Source of the DNA: Andrena cerasifolii
Taxonomy: Eukaryota; Arthropoda; Insecta; Hymenoptera; Andrenidae
Direction: 5' to 3'
DNA: 64,000 nt
Assembly: GCF_050908995.1 (NCBI RefSeq)
Contig: NC_135128.1
Location: 11,437,114 to 11,501,113 of the forward strand
Part shown: positions 36,971 to 47,578 of the stretch, piece after piece
Layout: every line of letters starts with the position of its first letter
Position numbering within the stretch: position 1 is the stretch's first letter
The notes under the pieces: generated by a model
The model's input: only the letters and a program-made list of their open reading frames with translations
Told to the model about the DNA's origin: nothing
Databases searched by the model: none
Made by a program: the position numbers and the translations under genes

Positions 36971-38836
36971 TCAGAATGCTGTTGGCAGAGGATATTTGAG
37001 TAGATTGCCAGCGGAATCTTCAGCGACGAGAGTCAAGGCGGTCAGAGAATGGGGCGGAGGTGATGGAACTAGGGCCTCCAAAGGTGGTCGAGAGCCGGGG
37101 AATTGCCGTGAACCGACTACCATCCCACCCGATGTTTCCCTGAGTTCAATCACTCGTATTCCGAATCGTGATCTTACAACATTCCTGTGATCAAACAGAT
37201 ATTATTAGCGTCGTTACTTAGGTACATCGTATACATAGGTACGCAAGTAGGTATAGCTGGGCTAGCGGCTAGGGCATGCGTAGGTATTATACCTTTTTCC
37301 ATCGTATTGGATGTCATGAGAGTGCCGACTGGAGATGTTATCGATCTCGGTGTTGAACCAGCGATGGTAGGCGAGGAACGCCGCGCAGGAGGGTGTCCAG
37401 AATGTGCGATCGGCGAGCGCGTTGGTGAGAGCGATTTGTTGCTCGGATTGCGTGGAGCCGGCCTGTAAAATAGTTTTGGAGAAGGATCTGTTGAGTTCGG
37501 GACTGGCGGGGGCGGATAGCCTGCCGAGTATCCGGGGTGGACTCTGCGAAGGCGAGGGCCGCGAGGTTTCGGAAAGCAGACGACTTCTGCGAGGGCTGGT
37601 TAAGAGGGCGAACGGTTCTTGTACCGTGACCGTTACGCTGAGCGGCCTGGTCAACGCGACCGTTGTGTGCTGCGGATCTCGTCGCAGAACGGGATTACGG
37701 TTACAGTCGATCCCGGCGGCGCGCGCGGCGACAAACACACGGTCGACGTAGTCGAATCCGCGGCCCATTATGCCTTCGCGAGTATGGCCAAGATCGAAGG
37801 TGTGACCCAGCTCGTGGAGGACCGAGCCGAGAGTGGTGGCCAGGCAGCCAGCGTGGGTGCCGCGATAGTTGCTATCATCCATCAGGTGTTGGGTATCGAC
37901 GAGCGTCACGTCCAGCAATCTCGGCAATATCTGAGCCATACCGGTGGGCCATGTGTGAAGGCAGGCCGAGCCGAACAAGGCCAATCCACCACCGCCGAGG
38001 GCGGCGTGGCCTTGAGTCCTTGCGAGGGTATCCTCGTGAGTACGCGGATTCGGCGCGCCTTGATACCTGGTGCAAGAGAGAAATGCAAGGTACTTGCGAT
38101 CTTTCGAAGCCAAAGGGCCGGTCATCAGTTCTCGCGCGATCAGCTCCCAAAGTTCTCGTTGGTTCATCGCTCGTGCTCTGTCAAGATCGAGCATACTGTG
38201 CATCACCAAGCACTCCGGCCCGTCCAAGTCTCGCTCCAGCTGGAACGTCTTCCTTCCGTGACCGGCTTCCTTCAGTTTCTCTGCCGTGAGGGCTTGAAGG
38301 AGTCGGGCACCGAGACCAATTCTGGTCGCGGCGCTCTCCGGCGACCGATCCTCTTCTTGCGGCCCTTGGAAGTATCCGTCGTGGCCGGCGCAAATCACGT
38401 AGACCGGGGTTACGCGCAATCTCGTCATCCGTGGCTCGTGGATCACGAGCAGTTTCTTCCTTCGCCCAGCTGCTTCCACTTCTAATTTGTTTGGGCCACG
38501 CGCTAGTTCCACTACCGCGCGAAACTCACCTGCCACGATCGGCCATTCGGAACTATGGTTCCTCTGGTTCCGCACCGTCACGAACTTGCACGCTGTTGGC
38601 GCTTGGCCCCGTATCAATGCTAAACTGTAGCACAAGCTTTCTCCGTCCACTAAATTTGTCACCGATATCTCTTCTGGATTCCCATTCCTCGCCGATTTCC
38701 ATCTCCGATTATCTCGCTCTCCGTCCTGTGAGAATTCTCTGTCACCTTCGTATTTACATCTCTGTTGACGGCGCTGTTCTGGCTGCGGTTGCTCCTGCTG
38801 CCGACCAACATTTGGTAAATGTGTATCTGCGAGTAC
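36971..38836 (-). CDS. Putative zinc metallopeptidase, YIL108W-like (Metallopep family)
   Basis: The main exon is 38836-37293 and the last exon 37172-36971; the join (AAAG|GTATAA to GTAAG|A, phase 2) restores the conserved VIELRETSGGMVV C-terminal block. The catalytic motif HELGHTFDLGH (bases about 37816-37784, near residue 342) fits HExxHxxGxxH zinc binding with Glu as the base. Other conserved parts are RVTPVYVICAGHDGYFQ, RIGLGARLLQALTAEK, GRKTFQLE and SKDRKYLAFLSCTRY. Yeast and animal members are poorly characterised; the substrate is unknown. The 5' end is uncertain: no in-frame ATG precedes the conserved domain in this exon. An ATG-only first exon at 39510-39508 (ATG|GTAAGT) joined to 38836 would give 582 aa. 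Large plus-strand frames here are antisense shadows. Confidence 0.82.
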
Positions 38837-39404
38837 CTGCGAAATTTCCGTACTCTTTACGTTCCGTTGCAGTGATTTTTGCAAAGCCACTAATTATATT
38901 CATTTCCACCGTGTATGTAGAATAATAATAGGTAATAACAACTGTGTCTACAAGTCTAATTACTTTCCTCCATGATAGATATAAATTACTATTAGTACCT
39001 ACTTACTTACTACTATTACCTATGCGTCGCGCCAATGCAAACTGTAATGTAATTCCAAGAGGTGCTGCGACCTCGTGGCAATTTACAAAAACTCTAAACC
39101 TCCCGAGGATTAACTCTTTTTCTCCGTCTTATTGCGCTTATCGTGTTTATCGTTATTTCGTTATTTCGTACTGTAGAGTGCCGAAAGGAAGAGAACGAGC
39201 TCCGATGAGTTTGAACGGTTCCTCAATGAACCCCGCACGTTCACTTTTAATCGTCCGCGTTATAAGCTTAGATCAGGAGAGTAGGGGCAGCGGGTATCGA
39301 GAAGAAAATCGATTAGATTTCAAGGATAAAAGTTCTTCGAGTTCAAGCTACGAGACACAGATAACCAATATTCAACTCTAATTGCCCGGATTCTGACCGT
39401 TGTG

Positions 39405-39424
39405 GGTGTGTGTGTGTGTGTGTG
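39405..39424 (+). repeat. (TG)n dinucleotide repeat
   Basis: About nine TG units, upstream of the metallopeptidase gene. Confidence 0.9.
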
Positions 39425-39507
39425 TACAGCTCGAAAGGGTATAGGCTGGAATAGCCTGGTGGAAATGATAGACGATCTACAGCTTTGATTCCTAATTCTC
39501 GACTTAC

Positions 39508-39510
39508 CAT
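39508..39510 (-). other. Candidate ATG-only first coding exon of the metallopeptidase
   Basis: On the minus strand ATG is followed at once by GTAAGTC, a strong donor. Splicing it to the acceptor TTTCGCAG at 38837 keeps frame with the metallopeptidase exon. This is inference from sequence only; the acceptor has a weak pyrimidine tract. Confidence 0.3.
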
Positions 39511-42500
39511 TTTACAGGAAGCGTGCCGAATGTACACGTTAAGTAGAAGAGAAGGAAGGAAAGAGCTAAACGATGCTTCAGCCGGTTCCGTACATGCGGG
39601 AAGAGAGACTGTGGCGCCGAGACGACGGTGGACGGCGGGTTGCGGTACTATGGCGTCGCTGCAGCGACGCATGCAGTGGCAGCCGCGCACCCGCACTCGT
39701 GGCTTCTCTTCCCTTCTCTTCCTTCTCCGTTTCTCCTGTTTCCTCCTCTCTCATTTTACTCTCCTTAAACGTCACTACCTCCCTGCCTCAACCAGCTTCA
39801 TCCCCTACTCCTTTTGCGCACAGCCGTTAACATTGTTCGAGAATATTATTCTTCTTTTGGCACATACACATGCACACATGTCCTCTTCGATTAAAATTCC
39901 AATCGCCTTCCAGCCACAACGAGCGCACGTGTATACGCGTGCGTGTATGCATATGTATGTACCCATAGCCGTGGTAAATGCGAAACTGCCCAGTATTTTA
40001 TCATGGTGGTTCGCATGGTACGTGGTGCGTCGCGTTCGGATCGGATATGATGAGAAGGGAAAAGAGGAGGAAATCGAAGGGCCAGGAAAGGAAGGGAATG
40101 GACGTCCGAGTTGTGTCGAGTCGAGTCTAGTCTTATGACCCAGCTGATTCTGTTTGCCATGAACCGCAAATTCACCATATCGGTGTAGGTTCGTCACTGA
40201 CAACCTGTGAGCGGGAAAACTATCGCCGACAGCCTCGGTGACCTACTTGTTCGCCAAGGTTACTCGGGAAACGGTTTGCATTTTCATAAGTTCGCAATGC
40301 GATTGGACGATTTGCTCCTCACAGTTAACCATGTAATTCGATTTGACTCTATTCGATTCGGAAGAGGCGGCGATAAAACGAGAGACGGCCTAGGCCTAGA
40401 AAGAAGAAAGCGGCAGAGTCATTTGTATTTTTTTTTCTTATCAACAAGTCATCAGAATTTCTTTGCTCTGCATCACGATAAACAGTGACCTCCGTAGAAG
40501 AGTTAAAGGTGACGGGGTGGATCGGTAGCTTTGAAGAAATGTATCACAATAGATGATTAGTATTTCCGCGTGATCGCTGGTACTATCGTGGATGTACATA
40601 CCTAGTAGCTACTGTTCGATGTCCTACTCTAATCGGGCAACTAGGTTCGTTTCTATTACTATCGAGGAGACAGTAGGGCAACTTTCAGGGTAAGCATTTT
40701 TTGCGTAGCAGAATAAATGTAAAAGCGAAACGATCGATGGGGCAGACAATGCCAAGTGCTGCATAATGGAAAACGTGATCGGGCTTGGCCAGGATGTATG
40801 CAGTGCAAAGTATGTATGTAGATCTATCACTACCACGTGATTCAAACTACATAGGTACATGGATGAAAAACTTTGCAGGCGAAGCGAATTGTGTGAGAGA
40901 TGATTACCAAGGCTATTTGAACCAAAGCAGCTACATACATAATTACATACCTACAAATCACAGAGCGATACGCGCCTATCGTGGTGCAAGTAGCTAATTG
41001 TAAGTAGACGGAAAGTAGTATGCCCACACGATTTGGATCGTCGACTTGGGGTTAGCGACCGTGAAAGTGCTTTCTTGTATAAGTAGAACGACAGTTTTTC
41101 AAAATTGTTGCGACGATTGCGTGCGCCCACAACCGACCTACTTGATGGCCGGTCGTTGCACCGCACTTTGGTCTCTTCGATCGTTTTGGAGCTTTGGTCG
41201 GCATGGAATGAAGATACTGGCATGCCACGAAAGAAACTGTGATTCCGTGCTAATAAGAAGGTTCAACAAATCATACGTAGTTGCATTAGTTGCCTACGCT
41301 TTTCGACCTCCTCGTAACATAGATACATGTACCTAAGTACCTATTTTCGAGGGAGGGTTACCTTTATTAAACGAGGAAAAGGGTAAATTGTTGTGGTGCT
41401 TACTTAAGTATATCACCGTCAGCAAATAAAAATTGCGATTCCGTTTCCGCGCGCTTCGAAGCTGTACAAGCTCGCGAGCTTGTTTGCCCATTTGTCAGTT
41501 GTCAATTGGCTGCGCGTGCTTGCGACCGAACGAGCGAACACGAAACGGGCAACTTTTCCCGCTTAAAATTAGGTCACTCCGAAAACCGAGGCTTCGTGTC
41601 TTATCGTTGCTTCGCAATCATCTCCTCTTTGCCTTGCCTCTGTCTTCCCTTTCTCATCAGACAGCTCGCTCGGCATCGATCGATTCATAATCTTTTTTTA
41701 GAGGTTGGGTATTACGCGTAGATAGTAGGTACATAGATGTACGTTGTTGCGGGTAACCAAGTATGTATTCCTACTCATTTCTTACGAATTATTGTAGGTA
41801 TTAGTAGTTCAGCATTTTCTCATCTCCGCCCCAGGCCCTTCTACCGTTGTCTTGCTTTAATTCATTGATTTTTCTTACTGTGCCAGCCCTGCTACGTAGG
41901 TAACTACTTATGCGTACTCGTGGTATCGTAGGAATTTCAGTTTCGATTCAAGTGTCCACGTTTCTCGCGAGCATGAGAACAGAGGAGAGAGCGTCCGAGT
42001 GGCGATAAGACTAAAAGATACGAAAGAAAGCGAGACTACGAAGGTAAGCCAGGAGAACGAACCACACCGACCGGAGAGAGTAGGCCAATGCCAGTGTCAG
42101 CGACACGGCTAGTAAGCGTCTGTCTTGTCGGTAAACCTGATCGTGAAGACAGAGAAACGAGTTGCACCAAATACCGATTTGTATCTTTCGGTTCGCTTCT
42201 CTCTTCGTTTCTTGCAATCCGGATTTGTCTTTCGGACATTAGATTTCTACTACACAATTATGCGCGTAGTACTTGGTTGACTCGATTCACTTGGTGTGGG
42301 AATCCTCGATGGCGTCTCCTCGATATGCCAGACTATGTGGATCACGACGTCCTATCGCCGTTGAATGGGAAATGAAATTGAAATCTGCTTATCGTTAGTT
42401 GGCGCAACCGTGATCGCGATTGATCGGTAGATCAGGACAGAACTGTTGGTTTTCGTTGACGACAAGTGAGAAAATGCTTACTCTACCTGCACTGCCTACT

Positions 42501-45500
42501 TAAAATTCTGTCGCCAGTTTTTTAGTACGGTATGCGCACATTTATAAATATAATTAACGAGTAAAAGGAAGAAAATCGACTCTCACGCGAGAATACCGTG
42601 CGTGGAATTCAAGATGGAAAAGTGACGCGGCTTACGACACGCGAACAAATGGTTTTGAAACGATTTTGGCATTGGATCGCGCGACACGTAGGTAGACTCG
42701 ATGAAGAAACACGTTATTCACAAGAAGATTCGATGCGACAGCGATAGAGGCTTTTCAAGCGTGTACACGAGAGAACTCGAGCAAGCAGGTCGTCGAACTC
42801 TATGATTCGCGAGTCGTGTACCCGTGGACTGGTGGACGCGTGATCTTGACGGCTGTGGACAATCGTTTGTGCTTCCCCCGGCCAATGTCCAATATACCTA
42901 CATCTTTGATGCAATCAAGTTTGCAGTCGGGTTGCCTCTAAATAGCCTGTGTTTCACTTTCGGCGCTCCAAGAATAAAATTTTTTTCGAGTGCCCGGCAC
43001 GACAGCGACGACAGCGTGTTCGCGTGTCAAGGACAACGCGTCTATCATCCCGTACTTTCCTCAGAGCCAAGAAAATCAGCTCCTCTTCAGACTGCGTTGC
43101 AAACATCCAACCCTCCCCGCTCGGTGTCTTCAATTACTCATAGCTAGATTATTCGATTAATTTGGTTGTCGTGCATCCTGAGCCGTTGCTTAACGGTCGA
43201 AGATGGAGGGTAATGGATAGTCAAAGAGAAATGATACGTAAATGCTACATAATAACGCACCTACCTCCCGTGGGTTGCAGCGCGGCGGCGCAAATAGGGG
43301 GATGAGTTTGGAGGGTGGGGTATCCAGCCGTCGATGAGACTTAATGTCCGTTCGTGTTGGTAACGATTTTGCGGAATTAGGCCGACGGGGTCTGTCGCCG
43401 ATGTCCTTGACACGCTGAAAGTGAGACCCAGCCCGCGCGTGCTAACTTTAACGTCTTACGCAATCGGTCGTAGGTGTAGCATCGCGAGCGCCAAAATTCG
43501 CATCAGCAATATCAGCATCGGTGCCGGTGTTCGCCGATAGTCGATACTAAGTGGATGTGAAATAGTAGCGGGACTGTCTGCTATCATTGTCACCGTGGTC
43601 GTGGTCGTCATTTACGACCGTTACGATAGAGGCATTATATGTATACCATTGAACGTGAATGAACGAAAGTGAGAACTGATTTATGAATAAAGCCTGCACG
43701 GCCTTGAGAGTGTAACAGCTCCGCTTTCGGTCTTATCTGAGAACGGACTTGAAAATTAAACGGGGCATTGTAGTTTCTCTTATTTTCCTTCTTCTTGCCG
43801 TGCTCTAACATTCTCTAGCGACGCGTATAGGTGGTACTGGCCAGCGATGAGAGCTATCGCGTGGAACTGTGCTCTCAGATTTATGCGATGATAATGCGGA
43901 TCGGTAGGGCTGTGATAAGTGATATCCGGTTGTGCTTAGACGCGTTAACGCCGACAGTAACGCTTCTGCTACTGGCTCTTCAGATCAGAGCAGGCAACGT
44001 GTAGTTTTGAAGATTAACGCAGAATAACCTTGGCCGAGATGAAATCGAATCGTTGGCGCGTGTGCACGAGAAAAGAAAACTGAGGAGCATGAAGGATGCA
44101 TTATGGAAAGAAGCAAGAATCTCGATCCTATAGTATCTATGTATGTACATAACTATATACACGCCTATTACCAATGCAGATCGAACATTCGAAAACACTG
44201 GAAGGTGTTGTTTTATTCCGCGTAGAATAAAGTCGCGATGCGTCGGAGGCTGGTGTAAAAATGTAAGGCAACCAGGCGATCTTTTATGTTTTATATTTGG
44301 CCGCCTGCCCGCGCCTCTACGAATACGGGGGTGGATGACGGGGTACGGCCATACGCCGTGGCGCGGGGTCCAGCCGTTCGATACGGAGGCGCCAGACGTC
44401 TTGACGCGAGCTGACGCTCACATTGCAGGTATGTTCACCTTCTACCACTCGCGTTCTAACTGTGTGTTAGTAATCGACTGCCGTGTTGATTACCGGTAAC
44501 GGCGGTAACCGTGAGTCGTGATTGGATAGGTATTGTGTGGACCGCAGAGTAGTCGTAATGCGTTACATAAGTGCGTTTACGCAAAGTAGTATATCTACGT
44601 AGTAATACCTATGTGGATAATAGAGATGTGCGCAAAGTGTCTTATCATTGATCGAGGAAATCGTCATTACTCGGCACTTTAATCGACCAGATTCGCGTGC
44701 TCGTTGCTGCAACACAGCAGTTTCGTGTAATTCAGTTACTTATGTATGTACACAGTTGAAGCCGCACCGAGTTGAAAGGGTGGCTATTTTTTTTGGCCAC
44801 CTGTTTTTTTTTTGGGTTAAGCATGATTGTGGCCGGTCAAGGTTACGTACGCGTATAGAAATTATTTTCGTTCTTCTTGTATTCATATTACGTGCGGCAA
44901 ACGAAAGCGTTACATGTTTCAAGCTAAATAGGTACCTACTTATGTATGTACAAGCAAATCTCGCAATAGCCCACGAACAGGTTTAACTTATATTTCCGAA
45001 ATAGCAGTTTCGAGTCGAATTCGCTGGGTTAATGACGTAAAAGCCTGCCGGGCGTGAAAGCGAACTCTCTACTAGATTCTAGACCCAGGACGGCTGGTTA
45101 GATTTTTGGTAAAATTCTTGATAGTAGAAGGCAAATGGATATGACGCGGCGCGGTGAGCCGAGCTAAGTGGATGAGAGAGTTGCGTTGTATGTACATACG
45201 AGTACATGATTATTACAATGCACACAATGCCGGATGTAGGCTTACGTCTCTTTTGTCGCGTGCCTAGGTAGGACAGAGGCGGAAAGAATATGATCTTTTC
45301 AGGTATTTTCATCTGTCAAGTAGGGGTATTGATAGAAACTAGGAATGTCCAAAACGAACAAAAGCTGAAAGGTTGGAAATATACAAAATCTGATCGGTAT
45401 CCGATTTCATATCCTCCTCTTCTCTGATCCGAGGTTTCCCTGAATTGATCCAAACAACTTGAACTGCAGAGGGCGTAATTATCGGGTGCTATGTGCCCGA

Positions 45501-45639
45501 AAGTTATATATCTACATAAGTTAGTTTGAAAATATGTACGGCCGGGGAAAGGGAAAGTGGTTTGTCGAGGTTGGCTGGAGAGCATCGTCTGGCATTGGTT
45601 CTACATATACATTGGTATACATGTAGTATGTATACTATA

Positions 45640-46030
45640 ATTATACATATACTAGCTTAAAGTACCCTGCGTTGCCCGGATAAAACATTCGATTATCACG
45701 GAGTGTCTAGAGGGTGAAACGAGGGTGAGGGGGATGGGATGCCCAGATTTCATGGTAGCCTATATTTTCTGCAGGGTTCTAGAGAGTGATTATACAAAAT
45801 TTGGTCCAGATCGGTTAAAAAAATCGGGATAAATAAAAAAAAATTAAAAAATGAAAACCGACTCCAAAAAATAAAAATGCAGTAAAACGTGAAAAATAAT
45901 TTGTTCCCTTATTTAATCTACGACTCAGATCAAAATTGGTCCATATGTTGAGGTGCTATGCGGGGACAAACATATTAAAAAAAATACATACGCGTCGAAT
46001 CTATAACCACCCCCTTTTTGAAGTCGGTTA
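45640..46030 (-). repeat. Dispersed repeat, copy 2 (inverted relative to copy 1)
   Basis: It begins with TACCCTGCGTTGCCCGGAT-like sequence, passes an AT-rich stretch with AACCGACTCCAAAAAATAAA, and ends at TTTGAAGTCGGTT near 46028. The 45925-46030 part is the reverse complement of 33306-33410. No coding capacity is seen. Confidence 0.7.
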
Positions 46031-46712
46031 AAAAGTATCCTATAAGTTATTCCTGGTCTTAGATTACGTATAGACAACATTTTAGAAAGATCCATTGCGT
46101 AGTTGCGACGTGATTGAGTAACAAACATCCAGACACACTCTCGCATTTATTACATTAGTAGGATTAATAGGATGTATGATATTTCCCGAAACTGTCCGTA
46201 TCATCGTGCGGACTAATCGTAAGTTGGCAATCATTTGACGATTCCTGTTTCCGAAACATCAGAATATCCGTAATTTTGGTGAGGAGTGGAATGGATCTGT
46301 TTGTCCTGTTTGTCCTGTGACGGTTCGGACAGCGTCGCAGCCTGAGCCAAGGTCCTGCGCGCCAGAAACGCAGCAGAAGAAACGAAAGAGAAAGAGGCGG
46401 GCAGAACGTTGTGAAAGGTAGTCGAAAAAGGTCAGGTCACCGTGTCTGGATCCGTTACAAAATGTCCAATTTTCGAAGCAATTGCGAATTTATCGGATGC
46501 AATTGGCCTCGCCACCAAACACTATCGAAACAGCAATCAATTATGATGATCCATACAGCGTTACTACTAATTCGTCAGCTGTGCGTTATCAGTCGGGTGC
46601 ACCGCACGCAGCCGTGTCGGTACGAAAGAGGAAACGTATCGCGTGTCGATTAAACTCGATGCTTCTGGCGATAATTTTCACAAAGACAAAACTGCGACAC
46701 AATCGTTAAACG

Positions 46713-46858
46713 TACATAGGATAAGTCCGGGAGACGCGGTCGGGCCGGAGAGTTGTTCGAAACAGTTGTTTCCTAGAGAGTTAATTTTGAACCTTAACAG
46801 ACTTTTGCGTATAGTATAAGCCTCCAACCCGACCGCGTCTCCCGGATTTACCCTACGC
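46713..46858. repeat. GC-rich inverted repeat, about 38-bp arms
   Basis: The arms share an identical core TCCGGGAGACGCGGTCGGG (left about 46726-46744, right as reverse complement 46827-46845), with mismatches outside it. The spacer is about 70 bp. It could be a small MITE. Confidence 0.75.
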
Positions 46859-47252
46859 ACGTATCACGTATTACGACATTAACGAGATGTGCGCGATGGA
46901 CGGAAGTGCTAACCGGGCCAATGTGGCGAACAAACCACATTCTATGTTTCTTAAAAGTTTCATTATCCCGATCACGATGTGGTCGTTTTCACATCACGAA
47001 CGTTGGGCGGGGTTTAGTTGTTTATTCATCTCATGATCAGCATGGTCTCGGCTCATCAACGCGTCATTAATGAAACTGAACGAACAACAATATTCTACGG
47101 CTGTCGAGCGTTAGCGCAACGCGTAAAAATGTTTCCAAGGCTATTAAAATGTCTTGAATGGTGATAGCGATCATGCTTGCATTTGCGTGTGACTAAACGA
47201 TTGAAAGAAGAAATGAATCGAAGTAGTGGGGAGCAGCAAGTGAGCAGTACGT

Positions 47253-47531
47253 TCAATTCTGTGAGGCCAAGTCGAAATTGTTGAAGCGTATAAATTTTCG
47301 AGGCCTCGCGTGAACGGTGCACGGGTAATTGTACTTCCGAATGCAGCAAGGCTTCCATTGGGGTTTCTGACGAATTGGAGGCACGATACAAATTGGTCGA
47401 GGGGACCTGGCCGGACAGATGATTTCGGAGTCGCCGTTGTCGTTGGCTTGATAGCAGCTAGTGGCTTGCCCGCTACAGCAGCCGTTGGCGCAGCCGCAAG
47501 CCGTGGGCTTCCATTTCTGACAATTCGACAT
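47253..47531 (-). CDS. Candidate small cysteine-rich protein (92 aa), no family recognised
   Basis: A single open frame starts MSNCQKWKPTACGCANGCC and ends DLASQN, with 11 cysteines in 92 residues, several in CxC/CC spacing. It contains two KPxACG/KPCC-like pieces, a proline-rich middle (CPARSPRPICIVPP) and a basic C terminus. There is no signal peptide or membrane segment. Third codon positions are mostly C or G, unlike the surrounding DNA, which is what a real exon would show. A TTATATAG box lies about 40 bp upstream of the ATG, close to the distance expected for a TATA promoter with a short leader. The gene may instead be part of a multi-exon gene, because CAG precedes codon AAA (TTGTCAG|AAATGG). 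The function is unknown. Confidence 0.35.
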   Translation of the reverse strand: MSNCQKWKPTACGCANGCCSGQATSCYQANDNGDSEIICPARSPRPICIVPPIRQKPQWKPCCIRKYNYPCTVHARPRKFIRFNNFDLASQN

Positions 47532-47570
47532 TAGCCGTCCACTTTTCACCGAGAATCAAACACCAGTGAC

Positions 47571-47578
47571 TATATAAG
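47571..47578. promoter_or_regulatory. TATA-box-like TATATAAG
   Basis: TATATAAG on the plus strand reads CTTATATA (then GTC) on the minus strand. It is positioned about 40 bp upstream of the minus-strand cysteine-rich ORF. The better match is in plus orientation, so direction is unclear. Confidence 0.35.

Larger units (their letters stand above)
38837..47252. other. Gene-poor region with repeats
   Basis: Apart from a candidate ATG-only exon of the metallopeptidase (39508-39510), I recognise no gene. Features are a (TG)n run at 39405-39424, an 18-bp GC palindrome at 39653-39670, a dispersed repeat at 45640-46030 and a GC-rich inverted repeat at 46713-46858. Open frames up to 217 codons show no family resemblance and no supporting splice pattern. 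Confidence 0.55.

Noticed and set aside
37619..38485. 288-codon plus-strand frame
   Set aside because: It lies antisense to the well-conserved metallopeptidase exon and resembles no family; a GC-rich shadow.
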